Source: Acridotheres tristis
Taxonomy: Eukaryota > Chordata > Aves > Passeriformes > Sturnidae
Direction: 5' to 3'
Assembly (NCBI GenBank): GCA_037013685.1
Contig: CM072905.1
Coordinates: 11,064,991-11,128,990 of the forward strand
Length of the DNA stretch: 64,000 nucleotides
Of the stretch, positions 13,646 through 26,675 are shown one piece after another. The notes below the pieces were generated by a model, which worked only from the letters and a program-made list of their open reading frames with translations, was not told the origin of the DNA and made no database searches. Every line of letters begins with the position of its first letter. Position 1 is the first letter of the stretch. A program made the position numbers and the translations under genes.

Positions 13646-16039
13646 CCTAATGTGAAGTTGCAGAGTTACACACTGAGCAGGAGAGAATCTCAGAAATATA
13701 AAAGCTGAAACCTAAGGCATCAGCTCGTGCCAGTGAATCCCTTTGGGTCCTTCCAGCAAACGAGCCGTGCAAGGGGAAATCAGAGCAGCTGGGGAAGGGT
13801 TCCCTCTGTGCAACAGCTCCTCTTGCTCTGCAGAAACCCACGGGCACAGAGCCACCCCAAACACCGAGTGTTCAGCCACATCTGCAGAAAATCCATGGGA
13901 GGGCATGTGGAAAGTTGGCACAGCTCTTGGTGGAAGGAAGTGGGAAGAAAGAAAATCATTAGCTAAGGCTGACGGGGATGCGTAGACTCGAGGTCGTCTT
14001 ATCTGTGGAAGTTCTTCTTCCACCCTTTCTGTTGTTTTAACCACTTCTCTGAGTAATCAGAATTTTTCCATGCCTGCAGACTGGGAATGGAATATTTTTG
14101 AGCCATCAGCTCTGGAGACATGTCTCTCTGCCTGGCCTGTCAGTCCCGTGGGCAGGTGGCTGGGCAGGCAGGACCCTGGTGCCAGTGAGATCCAAGAAGT
14201 GCCATCACTGCAGGGCATCCAGTTCCTGCTATTTGCCCAGCTCTGAACATGTTGTTAGGTGATGTATTCCTCTTGCTAATTTCCTCAATTTATCACTGAT
14301 TCCAGTAGAGCTTGATGAAGGATGTCAGCTGGAGATTAGTCCCAGATGCCTGGGCTGACCTTAGCTTTATCAGCTGCTTTCAATACTGGAACCATGAAGC
14401 ACTTGCAAGTTTTCTGGTTCCTCCCATGATTGATAGCCCAATTCTGAAGTGGCTTTCCTCCTCGTCTGTGATCCAAGAGGATAATGCCCTGCAGCTGTCC
14501 ACAGCATGATGCTCTTGTGGTGAGCACTCTGATGCTCTGCTGGCTCCTTCCCAGCGCCAGCGTTTATTAAAATGGCAGTTGTGTTCTGCAGGCCTCACCT
14601 CCCACTGATCCATGGCTCTGCCTTTCAATATCTGGAGCAGAGTGAAACAAGTCCCTGAGTGCTCAGGTGAGGCTGAGGTGTTTTAGGAGAGGTTGAGCTG
14701 TGAATGTGCAGAGTGGATGGACAGACTTGCAGAACCTGTGGCAATCAGAGGTGTTTGGTCATTTTGAGTGTGATTTTGGGGAACTTTCCTGGAGTTCTCA
14801 GCTCCTGTTGGTGTAAGGGGTGGGCTGGTGAGGAAGATCTTTCCTGCTGGCCTCATGACCTCTTGTGCTGGGTTTGTCATCACATGGGAATGTGCTGCAG
14901 GGTGGCATCTCCCCTGGCTCTGCACACTGAGGTCATTCAGAAGGTTGTGTGGACTCCCAGTACTCCAAAAGCTGTGTGAATTCTGAGGCTGATGGCAGCC
15001 TTCCCATGATGAAGAGCCAGGACTAGACCAGACCAGGAATTTTTATTACCCTAGATTTTGCATCTGCTCCTGTCTGATGCTGGGGTTCTGCAGAGGGTAT
15101 TGGGGAACTCACCATGCTTGAGTCACTCTTTTAGACACAGTGTGTAGGGTCAGGCTGATCTGGCTGGGGGAAGGTGCTTCTTGGATTTCTAAAGTGCATT
15201 TTCATTAAAAAAAAAAGGAAAAAGGAAAAGAAACACCAAGCCCCATCTTCCGTTAAAGGGTGAGGGTGCTAGGGCACGAGCTCTGTCCTGTGTTGGTCAG
15301 CTCAGGAAACCCTCCTGGATGTGGTGGCTGCTGCTCCTTGTGTCTGTGCCACGGGAAAGGGGCACTGCCTGCTCTGAAAATGAGAGAAACTGGAAGGAGA
15401 GGAAGCCATCCCTTCAGTCTGAGTCCCTGGAGTCAGCATCCATCCCTGTTTGGTTCCTCAAGCTGCACTCCATGGTTTGGTCTCCAGCTGTACAGGAGCC
15501 CTGCTGGTCATTTTTCCCAATGTTCTTTAATCTGCATTGAAACCAAGGGCTCTCCATCTGCAGTTGTTGAATAATTCTCCATTGTAGGGGCTGTGGCAGC
15601 AATGAAGTGTTTCAGTGCTTTGGAGCTTCTTAATGTGAAAAATGTGGGGTGTTCTCGTGGGCTGGGAATGGCCTTGCAGTTAACTCCTGGGGCATGGTCC
15701 TGCTTTTTGGGTTGAGTTTTCTTTCATCTGAGTAGCAATGAGTTTATACAGCCTGCTAGACATGCCAGGAATTCCAGTATTCCTTTCTTTGAAGGTGTTG
15801 GCCATGGAGCCAACAGATGAGAATTGGTTTTTATCTCATGGCAGGAAGGTGGAGAGCTGGGTGGAGGTGGCTGTGAGCAGAGTGGATGAGGTGCTCTGCC
15901 TCACTGGGGTTTTTAATGTTTTTCTCCATGGACTAAGGCCTGGTTTATTGGTACCCACAAGGATTGTGTTACATTCCTGGGGTGGGCCCACCTTTTATGA
16001 AGTGTAGGGGCAGGAATTGCCAAGGAGATCTTAAAAGTG

Positions 16040-16368
16040 GCAACAGCTGCATGGAGTATAACACGGATTTTTACATTTTTTATTTTTTTATGTTTTTGTT
16101 TTGGTATTTTTGTGGGGTTTTTTGTTTTCTTTGTTTTGCAAAATGGACTGGAAACCTCAGCTTAGGGTGTTTAGTAGCCAAGTAGTGTTTTATGGGGTAT
16201 AACGTAGCTCTTTTGGACTTATTTTTGGTGGTTTTGTTTTGGTGTTGGTTGTTTTGGTTGTAGGTATTTTGGTATTTTTGTGGGCTTTTGTTGGTTTCTT
16301 TCTTTGTGAAATGGACTGGAAACCTCAGCTTGAGGAGTTTAGCAGCCAAAACAGTGTTTTATGGGGAT
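16040..16368. repeat. T-rich tandem duplication of about 170 bp
   Basis: Two adjacent copies share a core of about 97 bp: 16101-16197 and 16269-16366, offset by 168 bp. Each has a T/G-rich part (ggtatttttgtggg) followed by aaatggactggaaacctcag and ending in agtgttttatgggg. They differ by several substitutions and by the length of the T-rich tracts. The reverse complement reads as a lysine/asparagine-rich frame, which is a composition artefact. Confidence 0.8.
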
Positions 16369-19300
16369 TTGCTAAACCACCTTAGGAAATTGTGGCAACT
16401 GATGTGTATTTGTAATGAAAGCTGTTGATATCTATGGAAAAGTGTTGCAATGGTGTAAAAACTTGGGAAAAATGAGCGTAGCTAAAAGAAAGCAGGGGTG
16501 AGCACTACCAGCAATTTCTGAAGGCAATATTTTAAACAATCCTGCTTAGACTTTGGATAAAGGGAAAACAAACAAATGTGGAGTCTGAAACAGCTTCTGT
16601 CCTTTCATTTTCTGCTGGAAGTTTGCAGGGCACCAACACATTGTAGCAGAAGTGTTTTGTTTGGCAGGGATTTGTTATAGCCATGTAAGTGGCCTTCCAG
16701 CCTCCCAGTGCTCCAGGCTTTCCTGGACATGCAGATTTTATGGGTATTTTATCTATTAGCAGGACTTCCTTGCTTTTTCCCAGAGTCACGACTGTAGGAA
16801 AATAATTTGGTGACGTTGTCCCCATAACGTGAAGATTTTGCTGGAAGTTTGGGTAGTCTGGCCTCAAAATCTCTGTGTTGCTGGGGCACTTGGATTTGGG
16901 ATTTGAATAAAAATATACATATTAATTACAGGTGCAAAGAGCCCAGTGAGTGCCCTGGGTGTGTGGCACTGAGGACTTCAGCCAGTGCTGTAAACTGGGG
17001 GCAACTTTTTATGATTCCTACAAGAATATTTTTGTTCTGAAGCTCTGTTTGGTCTCAGGTGACTGTGCTGCTGTGCCTTACACACGGTGAGTAAAAGGAA
17101 GGGTCACTTGTTGGGAGCAAAGGGGGAGAACAAATGGATTTACACTGAAATACTTCCAGGGAAGGAGACTTTTATCTCCTCGCAGATAACTGGGAGAGGA
17201 AACTCAGAATGCCATATCATGTGAATATAGTTCTTGCCTGCCTTGTATCACTGCGAGTTCTCAACACATCTGGGCTGAGAGCAGTTCCAGTAACATTCAA
17301 AAGTACTATTTTGGTTGGCACACTGGGGCTGTGGTAGATGCCAATTAGTAATGGCTCTTGGAAACAGCCAGCGTTAAAACTGTCCCTGAACCATTCCCCA
17401 GAGAAATTATTCAATTAAGTACAGCTAAAATTAATGTCCATGGGTTTTGTTCGAATCAAACAAAATAAGCAGCTGGAGAAGGGAAAACTTCTCAGTGTGT
17501 GCTTTTAAAATAACAACTCTTAACTAATAACTGTGTGAGCTGGAATTGATAGCAGTGTTTGTTTTCCCAGTGCTGCTCTGTAGCTGTGGATGAGCCACTG
17601 AGGGCTCCCACAGCTGATACCCTTGGATGGTTCTGTGTCACCTCCATGCAATCTCCAGTCACCATCTGCTGCTCCTGGACCTGCTTTTGAGAGGATGAAT
17701 TGTTGCCTGGGGGTATCAAAGTTTGCCCCAGATACAGTCAGGTATTTTGGGATGGATGAAGGCAGTGTGGAAGGTGGAAGCAGAGGGCCTGGACGTGTCC
17801 TTGGAGCAGGTGGCAAGGTTATCTGTGGCAGAACAAACAGGTTCCTCTTGTTTTGGCACAAAACTCTTGTGTTAGCCCTGAGGGTGGTGAGGCTTTGGTT
17901 GGGGGAAGGCATGGGCTGGTCCTGGGCATTCTGAGCTGGGTGCTGGGGCTGCTCCTCAGTGCCCACAGGCAGGCACAGGGCTCTGGAGCAGCTCCTCTCC
18001 AGGCTGTGCCTCTGTCTCTGCTGTCAAAGGCAGGAGCAGTCCTGGAGGTGAAGGAGCTGCTGTTCCTCAGGCAGAAAGAGCTCCTGCAGGACCTTCTCCA
18101 GGAAAGGGTGGAGTGCCTCGGGATGGGACCTGGGCATGGAGTAGGGCTGGGGCTGTGCCCAGCTCCTGCCCTGGAGCCCCCCCAGTCCTCAGTGCTCCTC
18201 TGCCAGCAGCACAGGGACAGGGAAGGGTGGGAAATGTTCTTGTGCCACCTGGAGCCCCCAGAGATGCCCTCTGGTCTCCCTGCAGCTCTGGCACTGCCAT
18301 GTTCACCTTTGGAACAGATATATTCGTGTAGGAATTACAACAAGTTGCCTCCAGGTCACATCCTGACATGGTCCCAGCAGGAGCCCAGGCAGAACTTCTG
18401 AACCCTCATGTCCCCAGGGACCATCAAGATCCCTGTTAATTAAAAGAGCTAAAGAGTGAGACAGCTGGAACACGGAGGAACAAGTTGGTTTGACCCTTTG
18501 GAGAAATCTGTGGTTTTGGGGTTTTTAATGCTTACAGGAAGTTCTGCCAAAGAAGAGATTAAATGTCCTCAGTTAAATTTGGGATGGTGGAGGGAGGAAT
18601 TGCGGTGTTTGCTCGAAGTGCAGACCTGATCAGAGCAGGGAGTGTTGGTGTCCCAGTCCTGTGGAGCAGTGAGCACCACGGGGATTGAGGGGAGCTGAAG
18701 GAGGAGAAGCCCAGGAGTGCAGTCCTGTGTTGCCTTTGGCACAGGGAGCTGCACAGCTCGAGGGGCTGCAAAAACCTGCCATGGCTGCAGCCAGGGAGAG
18801 AAATTCAGATTCCTGGCTTTTTTTTTCTTTTTTGATTGCGTTTTTTCCTCTTTTCACTCTCCTTGACATTACAGCTGGCACATCGTGCTGAGGTTCTTCA
18901 GGTTTCTGATGAACTTCCATTACTTGCAATCTTCATTTCATAGCCCTGGCACTTGGAACAATGCTCTGCTTTCTTATTAACATGTAATTACAGGGTTTGG
19001 ACAACAGAGGTTGGCATTCCCTATATGATTCATTTCTTTGGTATCCAGCTCTTCTCCTGAGGCACCAGAGACCTGAAGGAGGGAGGGAAAGCCTGCTTGG
19101 CTTCTCCACTGAATTCCAGCCTTGCTGTAATTGGTTTTGTGTCGGGATTTTAGTTCTCTGTGTGTTTTCTTAAGGCTGACTGGAGTCTTCCATGACTCAG
19201 TGGGGTCGGCCATGGAGGTGCATTACTCATCGATAAATGCCATTGGGTGATCCATAAATTTCAATCCACGGAAAATCCAAACAGTTCTAAGGAAACCTTT

Positions 19301-20475
19301 GGTCAGCAGCATCACTTTGCTAAACTGATCAAACCCCAGATTTGTTCCCCTCTTCCAGTGCTGAATTTCATGTGGGCACGTCTGCTTTGCTTTTGGGTTT
19401 CTCACTCCACAGACAGAATGGGTGCAGGTCAAAGATGGAGTTGCCAAAACCAAATGTGGCTTTTTATGCATTTTAAAGAAAATGAACAAAAAATCAAATA
19501 GTGTTAAGTAATGTTTGCAGAATTCTAAGACCTGTTCCACGTCATGGGAAGAGATGGTCATCTATGAGTTAAGGAGGGGAATTTAAAAAAAAAACCAAAC
19601 AACTCCTGTGCCCTCAGAAAGGTGGTGAAGTTGTGTGTGACATGGGAGAGACAGGGACACATAAGATGGAAAGGAACCAGGTCATTTTCCTGCTCTTAAG
19701 TGAGGAAAGATTAGGGAAACCTGCCATGGTTTCCTGCAAAATGAAACATCCAGTTCCTCATGCTCTCTAGCTCTGCCTGGCTTTCACTCCCATAGGGAAC
19801 TGCTCATTTCCCCAGAATCAGGAGTTTAATCTCTCATGAAGGAGCTCCTTAGCAGGAGAAACATCACAGAGGGCCCGTGGCACTGAGAGGGACAGGATCA
19901 GGTCTGTGTCCCCATGCTGTGCCTTGTCCTCTCCAAAGTGACACTTCTTTGGCTGGAAGGTGCACCTTGGTCCCTGTCCTGTAACTCTGTGTCCTGGCTG
20001 CTGTTAGGGCCCTGAAGAGGATGGTGCAATATTAATTTGTGGTGGGATCTCATGCCCTCACAGTCCATTTGCTCCTCTGTCCCCTGGAGCACAGCTGGAA
20101 AGGGAGTAAGGACAGAGTGGCTGAAAGAGCTGCAGCAGGGCCTCCTGCTCTCTGGAAAAGTTTGGGCTCCTCGTTTTGTTGACAAAGCAGAATTTCATTT
20201 AGTTATTCACTCCAGGGAGGAGTTCCAGCACACAGGGCACCCTCGAGGAGGTGAAACGCTGGCAGTGCCAGCCCGTGGAGCTGGGATGGGCTGGGTTTGC
20301 CACCTGCCAAAGGCTTTCCAGGGGAAACTGTTCCTTTGGAAAACTTCTGGCCAGATGTAGAAAGACATGATGGCTGAGCTGACAGAGAAGATGGGCTGCC
20401 AGAGGGATGGAAGGGTTGTTGGGAATGTCAGCAGAGATGTTGGGAATCTGGGGAAGACCAGGAAGTGCTGCTGAA

Positions 20476-22927
20476 GGAGCTGTGTGTGTGTGTGTGATGC
20501 TGAAGGAGCTGTGTGTGTGTGTGTGTGTGATGCTGGAGGAGCTGTGTGTGTGTGTGTGTGATGCTGGAGGAGCTGTGTGTGTGTGTGTGTGATGCTGGAG
20601 GAGCTGTGTGTGTGTGTGTGTGTGTGATGCTGGAGGAGCTGTGTGTGTGTGTGTGATGCTGGAGGAGCTGTGTGTGTGTGTGTGTGTGTGATGCTGGAGG
20701 AGCTGTGTGTGTGTGTGTGATGCTGGAGGAGCTGTGTGTGTGTGATGCTGGAGGAGCTGTGTGTGTGTGTGTGTGATGCTGGAGGAGCTGTGTGTGTGTG
20801 TGTGATGCTGGAGGAGCTGTGTGTGTGTGTGATGCTGGAGGAGCTGTGTGTGTGTGTGTGATGCTGGAGGAGCTGTGCGTGTGTGTGATGCTGGAGGAGC
20901 TGTGTGTGTGTGTGTGTGATGCTGGAGGAGCTGTGTGTGTGTGTGTGATGCTGGAGGAGCTGTGTGTGTGTGTGTGATGCTGGAGGAGCTGTGTGTGTGT
21001 GTGATGCTGGAGGAGCTGTGTGTGTGTGTGTGTGATGCTGGAGGAGCTGTGTGTGTGTGTGTGATGCTGGAGGAGCTGTGTGTGTGTGTGTGATGCTGGA
21101 GGAGCTGTGTGTGTGTGTGTGTGATGCTGGAGGAGCTGTGTGTGTGTGTGTGATGCTGGAGGAGCTGTGTGTGTGTGTGATGCTGGAGGAGCTGTGTGTG
21201 TGTGTGTGTGATGCTGGAGGAGCTGTGTGTGTGTGTGATGCTGGAGGAGCTGTGTGTGTGTGTGATGCTGGAGGAGCTGTGTGTGTGTGTGTGATGCTGG
21301 AGGAGCTGTGTGTGTGTGTGTGTGATGCTGGAGGAGCTGTGTGTGTGTGTGTGATGCTGGAGGAGCTGTGTGTGTGTGTGATGCTGGAGGAGCTGTGTGT
21401 GTGTGTGATGCTGGAGGAGCTGTGTGTGTGTGTGTGTGATGCTGGAGGAGCTGTGTGTGTGTGTGTGTGATGCTGGAGGAGCTGTGTGTGTGTGTGTGAT
21501 GCTGGAGGAGCTGTGTGTGTGTGTGTGATGCTGGAGGAGCTGTGTGTGTGTGTGTGATGCTGGAGGAGCTGTGTGTGTGTGTGATGCTGGAGGAGCTGTG
21601 TGTGTGTGTGATGCTGGAGGAGCTGTGTGTGTGTGTGTGATGCTGGAGGAGCTGTGTGTGTGTGTGTGTGATGCTGGAGGAGCTGTGTGTGTGTGTGTGA
21701 TGCTGGAGGAGCTGTGTGTGTGTGTGTGATGCTGGAGGAGCTGTGTGTGTGTGTGATGCTGGAGGAGCTGTGTGTGTGTGTGTGTGATGCTGGAGGAGCT
21801 GTGTGTGTGTGTGATGCTGGAGGAGCTGTGTGTGTGTGTGTGATGCTGGAGGAGCTGTGTGTGTGTGTGTGTGATGCTGGAGGAGCTGTGTGTGTGTGTG
21901 TGTGTGATGCTGGAGGAGCTGTGTGTGTGTGTGATGCTGGAGGAGCTGTGTGTGTGTGTGTGATGCTGGAGGAGCTGTGTGTGTGTGTGTGTGATGCTGG
22001 AGGAGCTGTGTGTGTGTGTGTGTGATGCTGGAGGAGCTGTGTGTGTGTGTGTGTGATGCTGGAGGAGCTGTGTGTGTGTGTGTGTGATGCTGGAGGAGCT
22101 GTGTGTGTGTGTGTGATGCTGGAGGAGCTGTGTGTGTGTGTGTGTGATGCTGGAGGAGCTGTGTGTGTGTGTGTGATGCTGGAGGAGCTGTGTGTGTGTG
22201 TGATGCTGGAGGAGCTGTGTGTGTGTGTGATGCTGGAGGAGCTGTGTGTGTGTGTGTGTGATGCTGGAGGAGCTGTGTGTGTGTGTGTGATGCTGGAGGA
22301 GCTGTGTGTGTGTGTGATGCTGGAGGAGCTGTGTGTGTGTGTGTGATGCTGGAGGAGCTGTGTGTGTGTGTGTGTGATGCTGGAGGAGCTGTGTGTGTGT
22401 GTGTGTGATGCTGGAGGAGCTGTGTGTGTGTGTGTGTGATGCTGGAGGAGCTGTGTGTGTGTGTGTGTGATGCTGGAGGAGCTGTGTGTGTGTGTGTGTG
22501 ATGCTGGAGGAGCTGTGTGTGTGTGTGTGATGCTGGAGGAGCTGTGTGTGTGTGTGATGCTGGAGGAGCTGTGTGTGTGTGTGATGCTGGGAGGAGCTGT
22601 GTGTGTGTGTGTGTGATGCTGGAGGAGCTGTGTGTGTGTGTGTGATGCTGGAGGAGCTGTGTGTGTGTGTGATGCTGGAGGAGCTGTGTGTGTGTGTGTG
22701 ATGCTGGAGGAGCTGTGTGTGTGTGTGTGTGTGATGCTGGAGGAGCTGTGTGTGTGTGTGTGTGATGCTGGAGGAGCTGTGTGTGTGTGTGATGCTGGAG
22801 GAGCTGTGTGTGTGTGTGTGATGCTGGAGGAGCTGTGTGTGTGTGTGTGATGCTGGAGGAGCTGTGTGTGTGTGTGTGTGATGCTGGAGGAGCTGTGTGT
22901 GTGTGTGTGATGCTGGAGGAGCTGTGT
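20476..22927. repeat. GT-rich minisatellite: (TG)n + ATGCTGGAGGAGC, about 80 units
   Basis: This is a 2.45 kb tandem array. Each unit is the fixed block gatgctggaggagc followed by a TG run of varying length, giving units of roughly 27-36 bp and about 80 copies. The first two units carry gctgaaggagc in place of gctggaggagc, one unit near 20876 has a C inside the TG run, and one near 22585 has an extra G. The array ends at a divergent tgtgtctgttc. Neither fixed block nor TG run contains a stop codon on the minus strand in any frame, so antisense frames of about 900 codons run through it. These are not genes. In the STX8 transcript the array would be UG-rich. Confidence 0.97.
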
Positions 22928-25182
22928 CTGTTCTCGGGGCTCTTAGGCAAACCCAGTGCCTGAGCTGGTGGCCTTTGGAGGGGCAGCAGAGAAGAAAAGC
23001 AGACGGACTCATTTGGGAGCTCAGGCTGGTCCAGACAGCTCAGCCAGGGTTTGCATTGCCTTCCTGCAGGGATGAGCTCCAGCTCCAGCCTGGGGGGCTC
23101 CTGGCCCGTGGGAAGCACTGAAATTATCTAGTATTGCTGGAGAGAAGCACAATCAGCTTTCCACAGGAGGTATCAGGATTTCAGTACTAAAACAGAACAT
23201 TTCTGATTTTCATGGCAGCGGCAAAGTCTCTGAAAGAAAAAGGAAATGAAGGATGAACTTTTTTCCTGAGAAATTCCTAGGATCCCATACAATTTCTTCA
23301 GCTCACTTTTTTATCATCTGTCTTCCCTTGGTCTCTTTTGCATGAATCTTTACTTTTTTTAGCTCTCAGCAGATGTGGTTTCAGAGATGTTTATTAAGTC
23401 CACCCTTACCACTGCTGCCAGATTGTTCTTTTTCACTTTTAATGCAAATTATTCAGTAAAACCAAAATTTATTTGGTTTTGGAAAAATAAAAAAGAATAG
23501 GAGGAGCTTTTCCTCACTTTGCTCGGGCTTTTTCCAGTAAACAGCTCTCCCTTTCCTGGGAGACAGAGTTATGTTGGAATGGGAGAGAGCTGCACTTCAG
23601 CCTCTCCCACCTTTCCTCAGGGATGCTTCTTCTGACCTGGACCCTCGCTCAGCCTGCTCTGCATTGTCCAAAACACATTGCCTGGGATCAAAAACTGCTG
23701 CTGTGCAATTTCGAACAAAAAAAAAAGTTAAGTATTTCAGAATATTTCACCCTACATTTTTCCTGTCAGGGGCTGGCTTTGCTGCTCCTTCCTTGTGTGT
23801 TTTCTCTGTAAGTCCCATGTGTGGAACTGATGGCAGCTTCCTGAGGGCCTGTCCCTGCCTCTCCATGGCTGCAGGAGCCAGGGCAGCCCTGCAGCCACAC
23901 TTGTGTCCCCAGAAAAGACCTGCCATGACTTTTGTCCTGGTTTCAGGTATGTCTGTGTTGACCTCAGATCCCACCATTATTTTGCTGTCTGACACAGGCC
24001 TGAAGAAATCCTGCCCTTGTTGAGGGATCCATCCCAGATTTCATAGTTTGGATCAGCAGGAAAAGCACCGAAATTTCCCCAGATTTGTAGGGACAGGTGA
24101 TGCTTCCCTGCCACGGCCTGGCAGGAGGGAGGTGAAGAGACCTGGGAGTGCCTTCCTGCAGGGACTGGACACTTCCATGGGAACGTTGGGCTGCCTCAGC
24201 TCCTAGCCAGCTCCAGGACATCCTGCCTGGCTGGTGGCTGGCACTGCAGCACAGGGACACGTGTGCAGGGATGGGGACAGCTCTGGCAGTCCCTGCTGAT
24301 GGAGCAGCTCCTGGCCAAGCTCACCTCCAGCACTGACCTTCAAACTTCTCCCACTTCAGCTGTGCTTAAGTGACTCTGACTTCAGTGCTGGGGTTGGGTA
24401 CTGGGTTTTTATCTTCTGCTTCAAGATCCTGCTTCCCTGAAAGGAGACCTTGGCTAAATTTGTTTTCCTGGCTGAGTTGTGGTTTGCAGTGCTGAGTTAC
24501 AGGAGTGTCCTTTGGAAGGTCACCAGCAGCCAGCCTGCCTTCCCCGTCTGCTCCCTCCTGCCGGGGGGACCTGGCTCCTTCCCTCTTTTCAGGTCTTTCT
24601 CCATCTTTTTTTAGCCTGTTCCTTGCATAGCCAGCTAAATGGGAGGTGATAGAACATGGAATTGGCAGCTTCAAGGACAGAGGGGGTTGCGGGTGGGTCA
24701 GGAAAGGTGGGAACCTGTGGAGTGTCATTGCTCTGAGGATTTCCTTAGCCATGGATTCCTTGGTGCTCACCTTCAAAATCCAGTACGAATTTTCAACTCT
24801 GCCTTACCCAACACTGATTTCCTTTGCTTTGGTGTGGGGGAAATATTTCATTTACAGGGGAGTTGAGCACTGCCCTGTGCTTGGGTGTCACCTGAACAGG
24901 GAGTTTGTGGGTGCAGAGGATGGAGGGATGAATGTTTCTCTTCTGGGTGTTTTTGGATACAAGGGCACTCTGGCCTGGAGAACCTGCTGGCCTGGACTTC
25001 TGGGAGTGGGGTCAGAACCTTTTTGTGCTTCCTAGCCATTCCAGGTGCTCACACCTCCAGGTCCTGCCATGAGCACCCCAGAATTCTCCAGACATCAAAG
25101 GGCTGGGTGCTTGTTGAGCTTTGGGCTGTGTGTTGGGTGAAGTGCCCTGCTCCTTTGGACCCTGACTGTGCTACAAAACATG

Positions 25183-25365
25183 TTTATATATATACATGAG
25201 ATATATATATATATGAGATAGACATATATAGATATATATATATATGAGATAGATATATATATATATGGAGAGATATATATGTATATGATATATGTGATCT
25301 CATATATATATGTATATATATGTATATATATGTATATATATGGAAATATATATATATATATATGG
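25183..25365. repeat. AT-rich low-complexity tract (TATA/GAGATATA/TGTATATATA)
   Basis: About 180 bp almost entirely of TA dinucleotides with scattered G and C. It includes four tandem copies of a 10-bp tgtatatata-type unit at about 25308-25345 and several gagatatata-type units before that. Long self-complementary stretches make it prone to hairpin or cruciform formation and to length variation. Confidence 0.93.
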
Positions 25366-26434
25366 AGAAATGCTTCTTCTAGGATGTCCAGGCCAGCCCT
25401 TTGGTTCAGAAATGAGTCCTGGCAGGGGGATGGGAAAGGAGAGGTTCTACACAGAATCCCAATTGCCGTGCCTTGGGCTTTGAAATGATGACAGAAGATT
25501 TTCCTGCTCACATTTGTTCTCATTTAGCTACAGCTTGTTCACCAGGATGTTTTTCAAGGAGGGTCTGGTCAGTGCTGGCAGGGGAAAGTCTCCAATTTCC
25601 CAAGCATGCTTATCACTTTGTCCTTGACAACGATGGGAACTTGCAGCAGTTTTTTTTCGTGGAGAGGCAAACATGAGCAGTCCTGCCCTTGCAGGCAGCA
25701 TTGTCCTGCTCTTCCTGTGTGCTGAATCATGCAGGACAGATAAAGTTTCCCCAAAATATTGTTGGCTTTGCAGATGTCAGACCTGGGAAAGTTGGGTGGG
25801 AGGGGGAGGAGAGTGAACTGCAAACTGAACAGACCTTCTAACTCACACAAAATGCCTCACATCTTTTGGGAAAATGTGTTTTGGTGTAGGATGGACAATA
25901 CTGAATGTATTAGTATTGATGAACAATAATTTTAAGTATTGCAAATAACTTTGGAAATCTGGAGGGTTTGTGACTGGAATAGTGTTGGTGGGGTGGATGG
26001 GTCAGATCCAGAGGGTAAAACACAGGGAAGTGGTTGATGTTTGCCCTCTGCCCTCCCTTCATGGGGATTCAGGGATGCTTTGGGCTGCAGGACAGGAATC
26101 AGGAGCTCATATTTTAGGAAAGCTGTATATTTTCAAAGTACAGGACTTTTTAGACGCTGGTATCACTTTACATAGGGATTCACTGGGGATGACAGAGTGT
26201 TTGGAGCAGACAGAAACGTGCCCTGCAAGGATGGTGCTTAAATATCTCAGCTCTCCGGGAGAGCAAAACCTCCGTGCTCCATGTGCCTTGGACATTTCCT
26301 TTGTGCCTGCAGAACTTTGATAATTGTATGTGGTTTTTGTTATCTCTATGTACCATCAGACTGGTTTTATCTGTATTTGATACAGTGCTTGTTCCTTGAT
26401 AAGGCTGAGAACGTAAACACTCTCCATAATGAAC

Positions 26435-26675
26435 ATCTGGGACCTGAGAGAGCAGCTGGAGCTGTGTCAGGGGAGGGTTAGGTTGGATTTCAGGAAAAGG
26501 TTCTTCCCCCAGAGGGTGTTGGGCACTGCCCACGCTCCCTAGGCAGCCTGCCAGAGCCCCAGGAGCGTTTGGACAGCGCTGCCAGGGATGGACAGGCTGG
26601 GATGTTGGGGGGTCTGTGCAGGGACAGGGATTGGACTGAGTGATCCTGGTCAGCTCAGGATCTGTGATCTGCTCT
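26435..26675 (+). mobile_element. CR1 LINE fragment, 3' end
   Basis: The segment has the order of words of the avian CR1 3' region: a ggttaggttggatttcagga block near 26477, gttcttcccccagagggtg, the cagggatggacaggc block, a gactgagtgatcctgg block, and a degraded ctcaggatctgtgatctg end. It is more diverged than the CR1 copies in intron 7, so probably an older insertion. It lies in the sense orientation of STX8. Confidence 0.8.

Noticed and set aside
14312..14509. Short frame with VIQEDNALQLS, faintly like the STX8 exon before the penultimate one
   Set aside because: Only a few residues agree, and the flanks do not match the SNARE motif or have suitable splice sites.
17448..17462. gttcgaatc resembling a tRNA T-arm
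   Set aside because: No acceptor stem, D-arm or anticodon arm could be built around it.
20476..22927. Possible CRISPR-like array (constant block plus variable spacer)
   Set aside because: The spacers are only TG runs of different length, and the genome is vertebrate.
20199..23118. Two overlapping minus-strand frames of about 900 codons, rich in HTHT, QLLQ, SSSS and APPAS
   Set aside because: They are the same DNA repeat read in shifting frames; several frames are open, there is no domain, and they run antisense in an STX8 intron.
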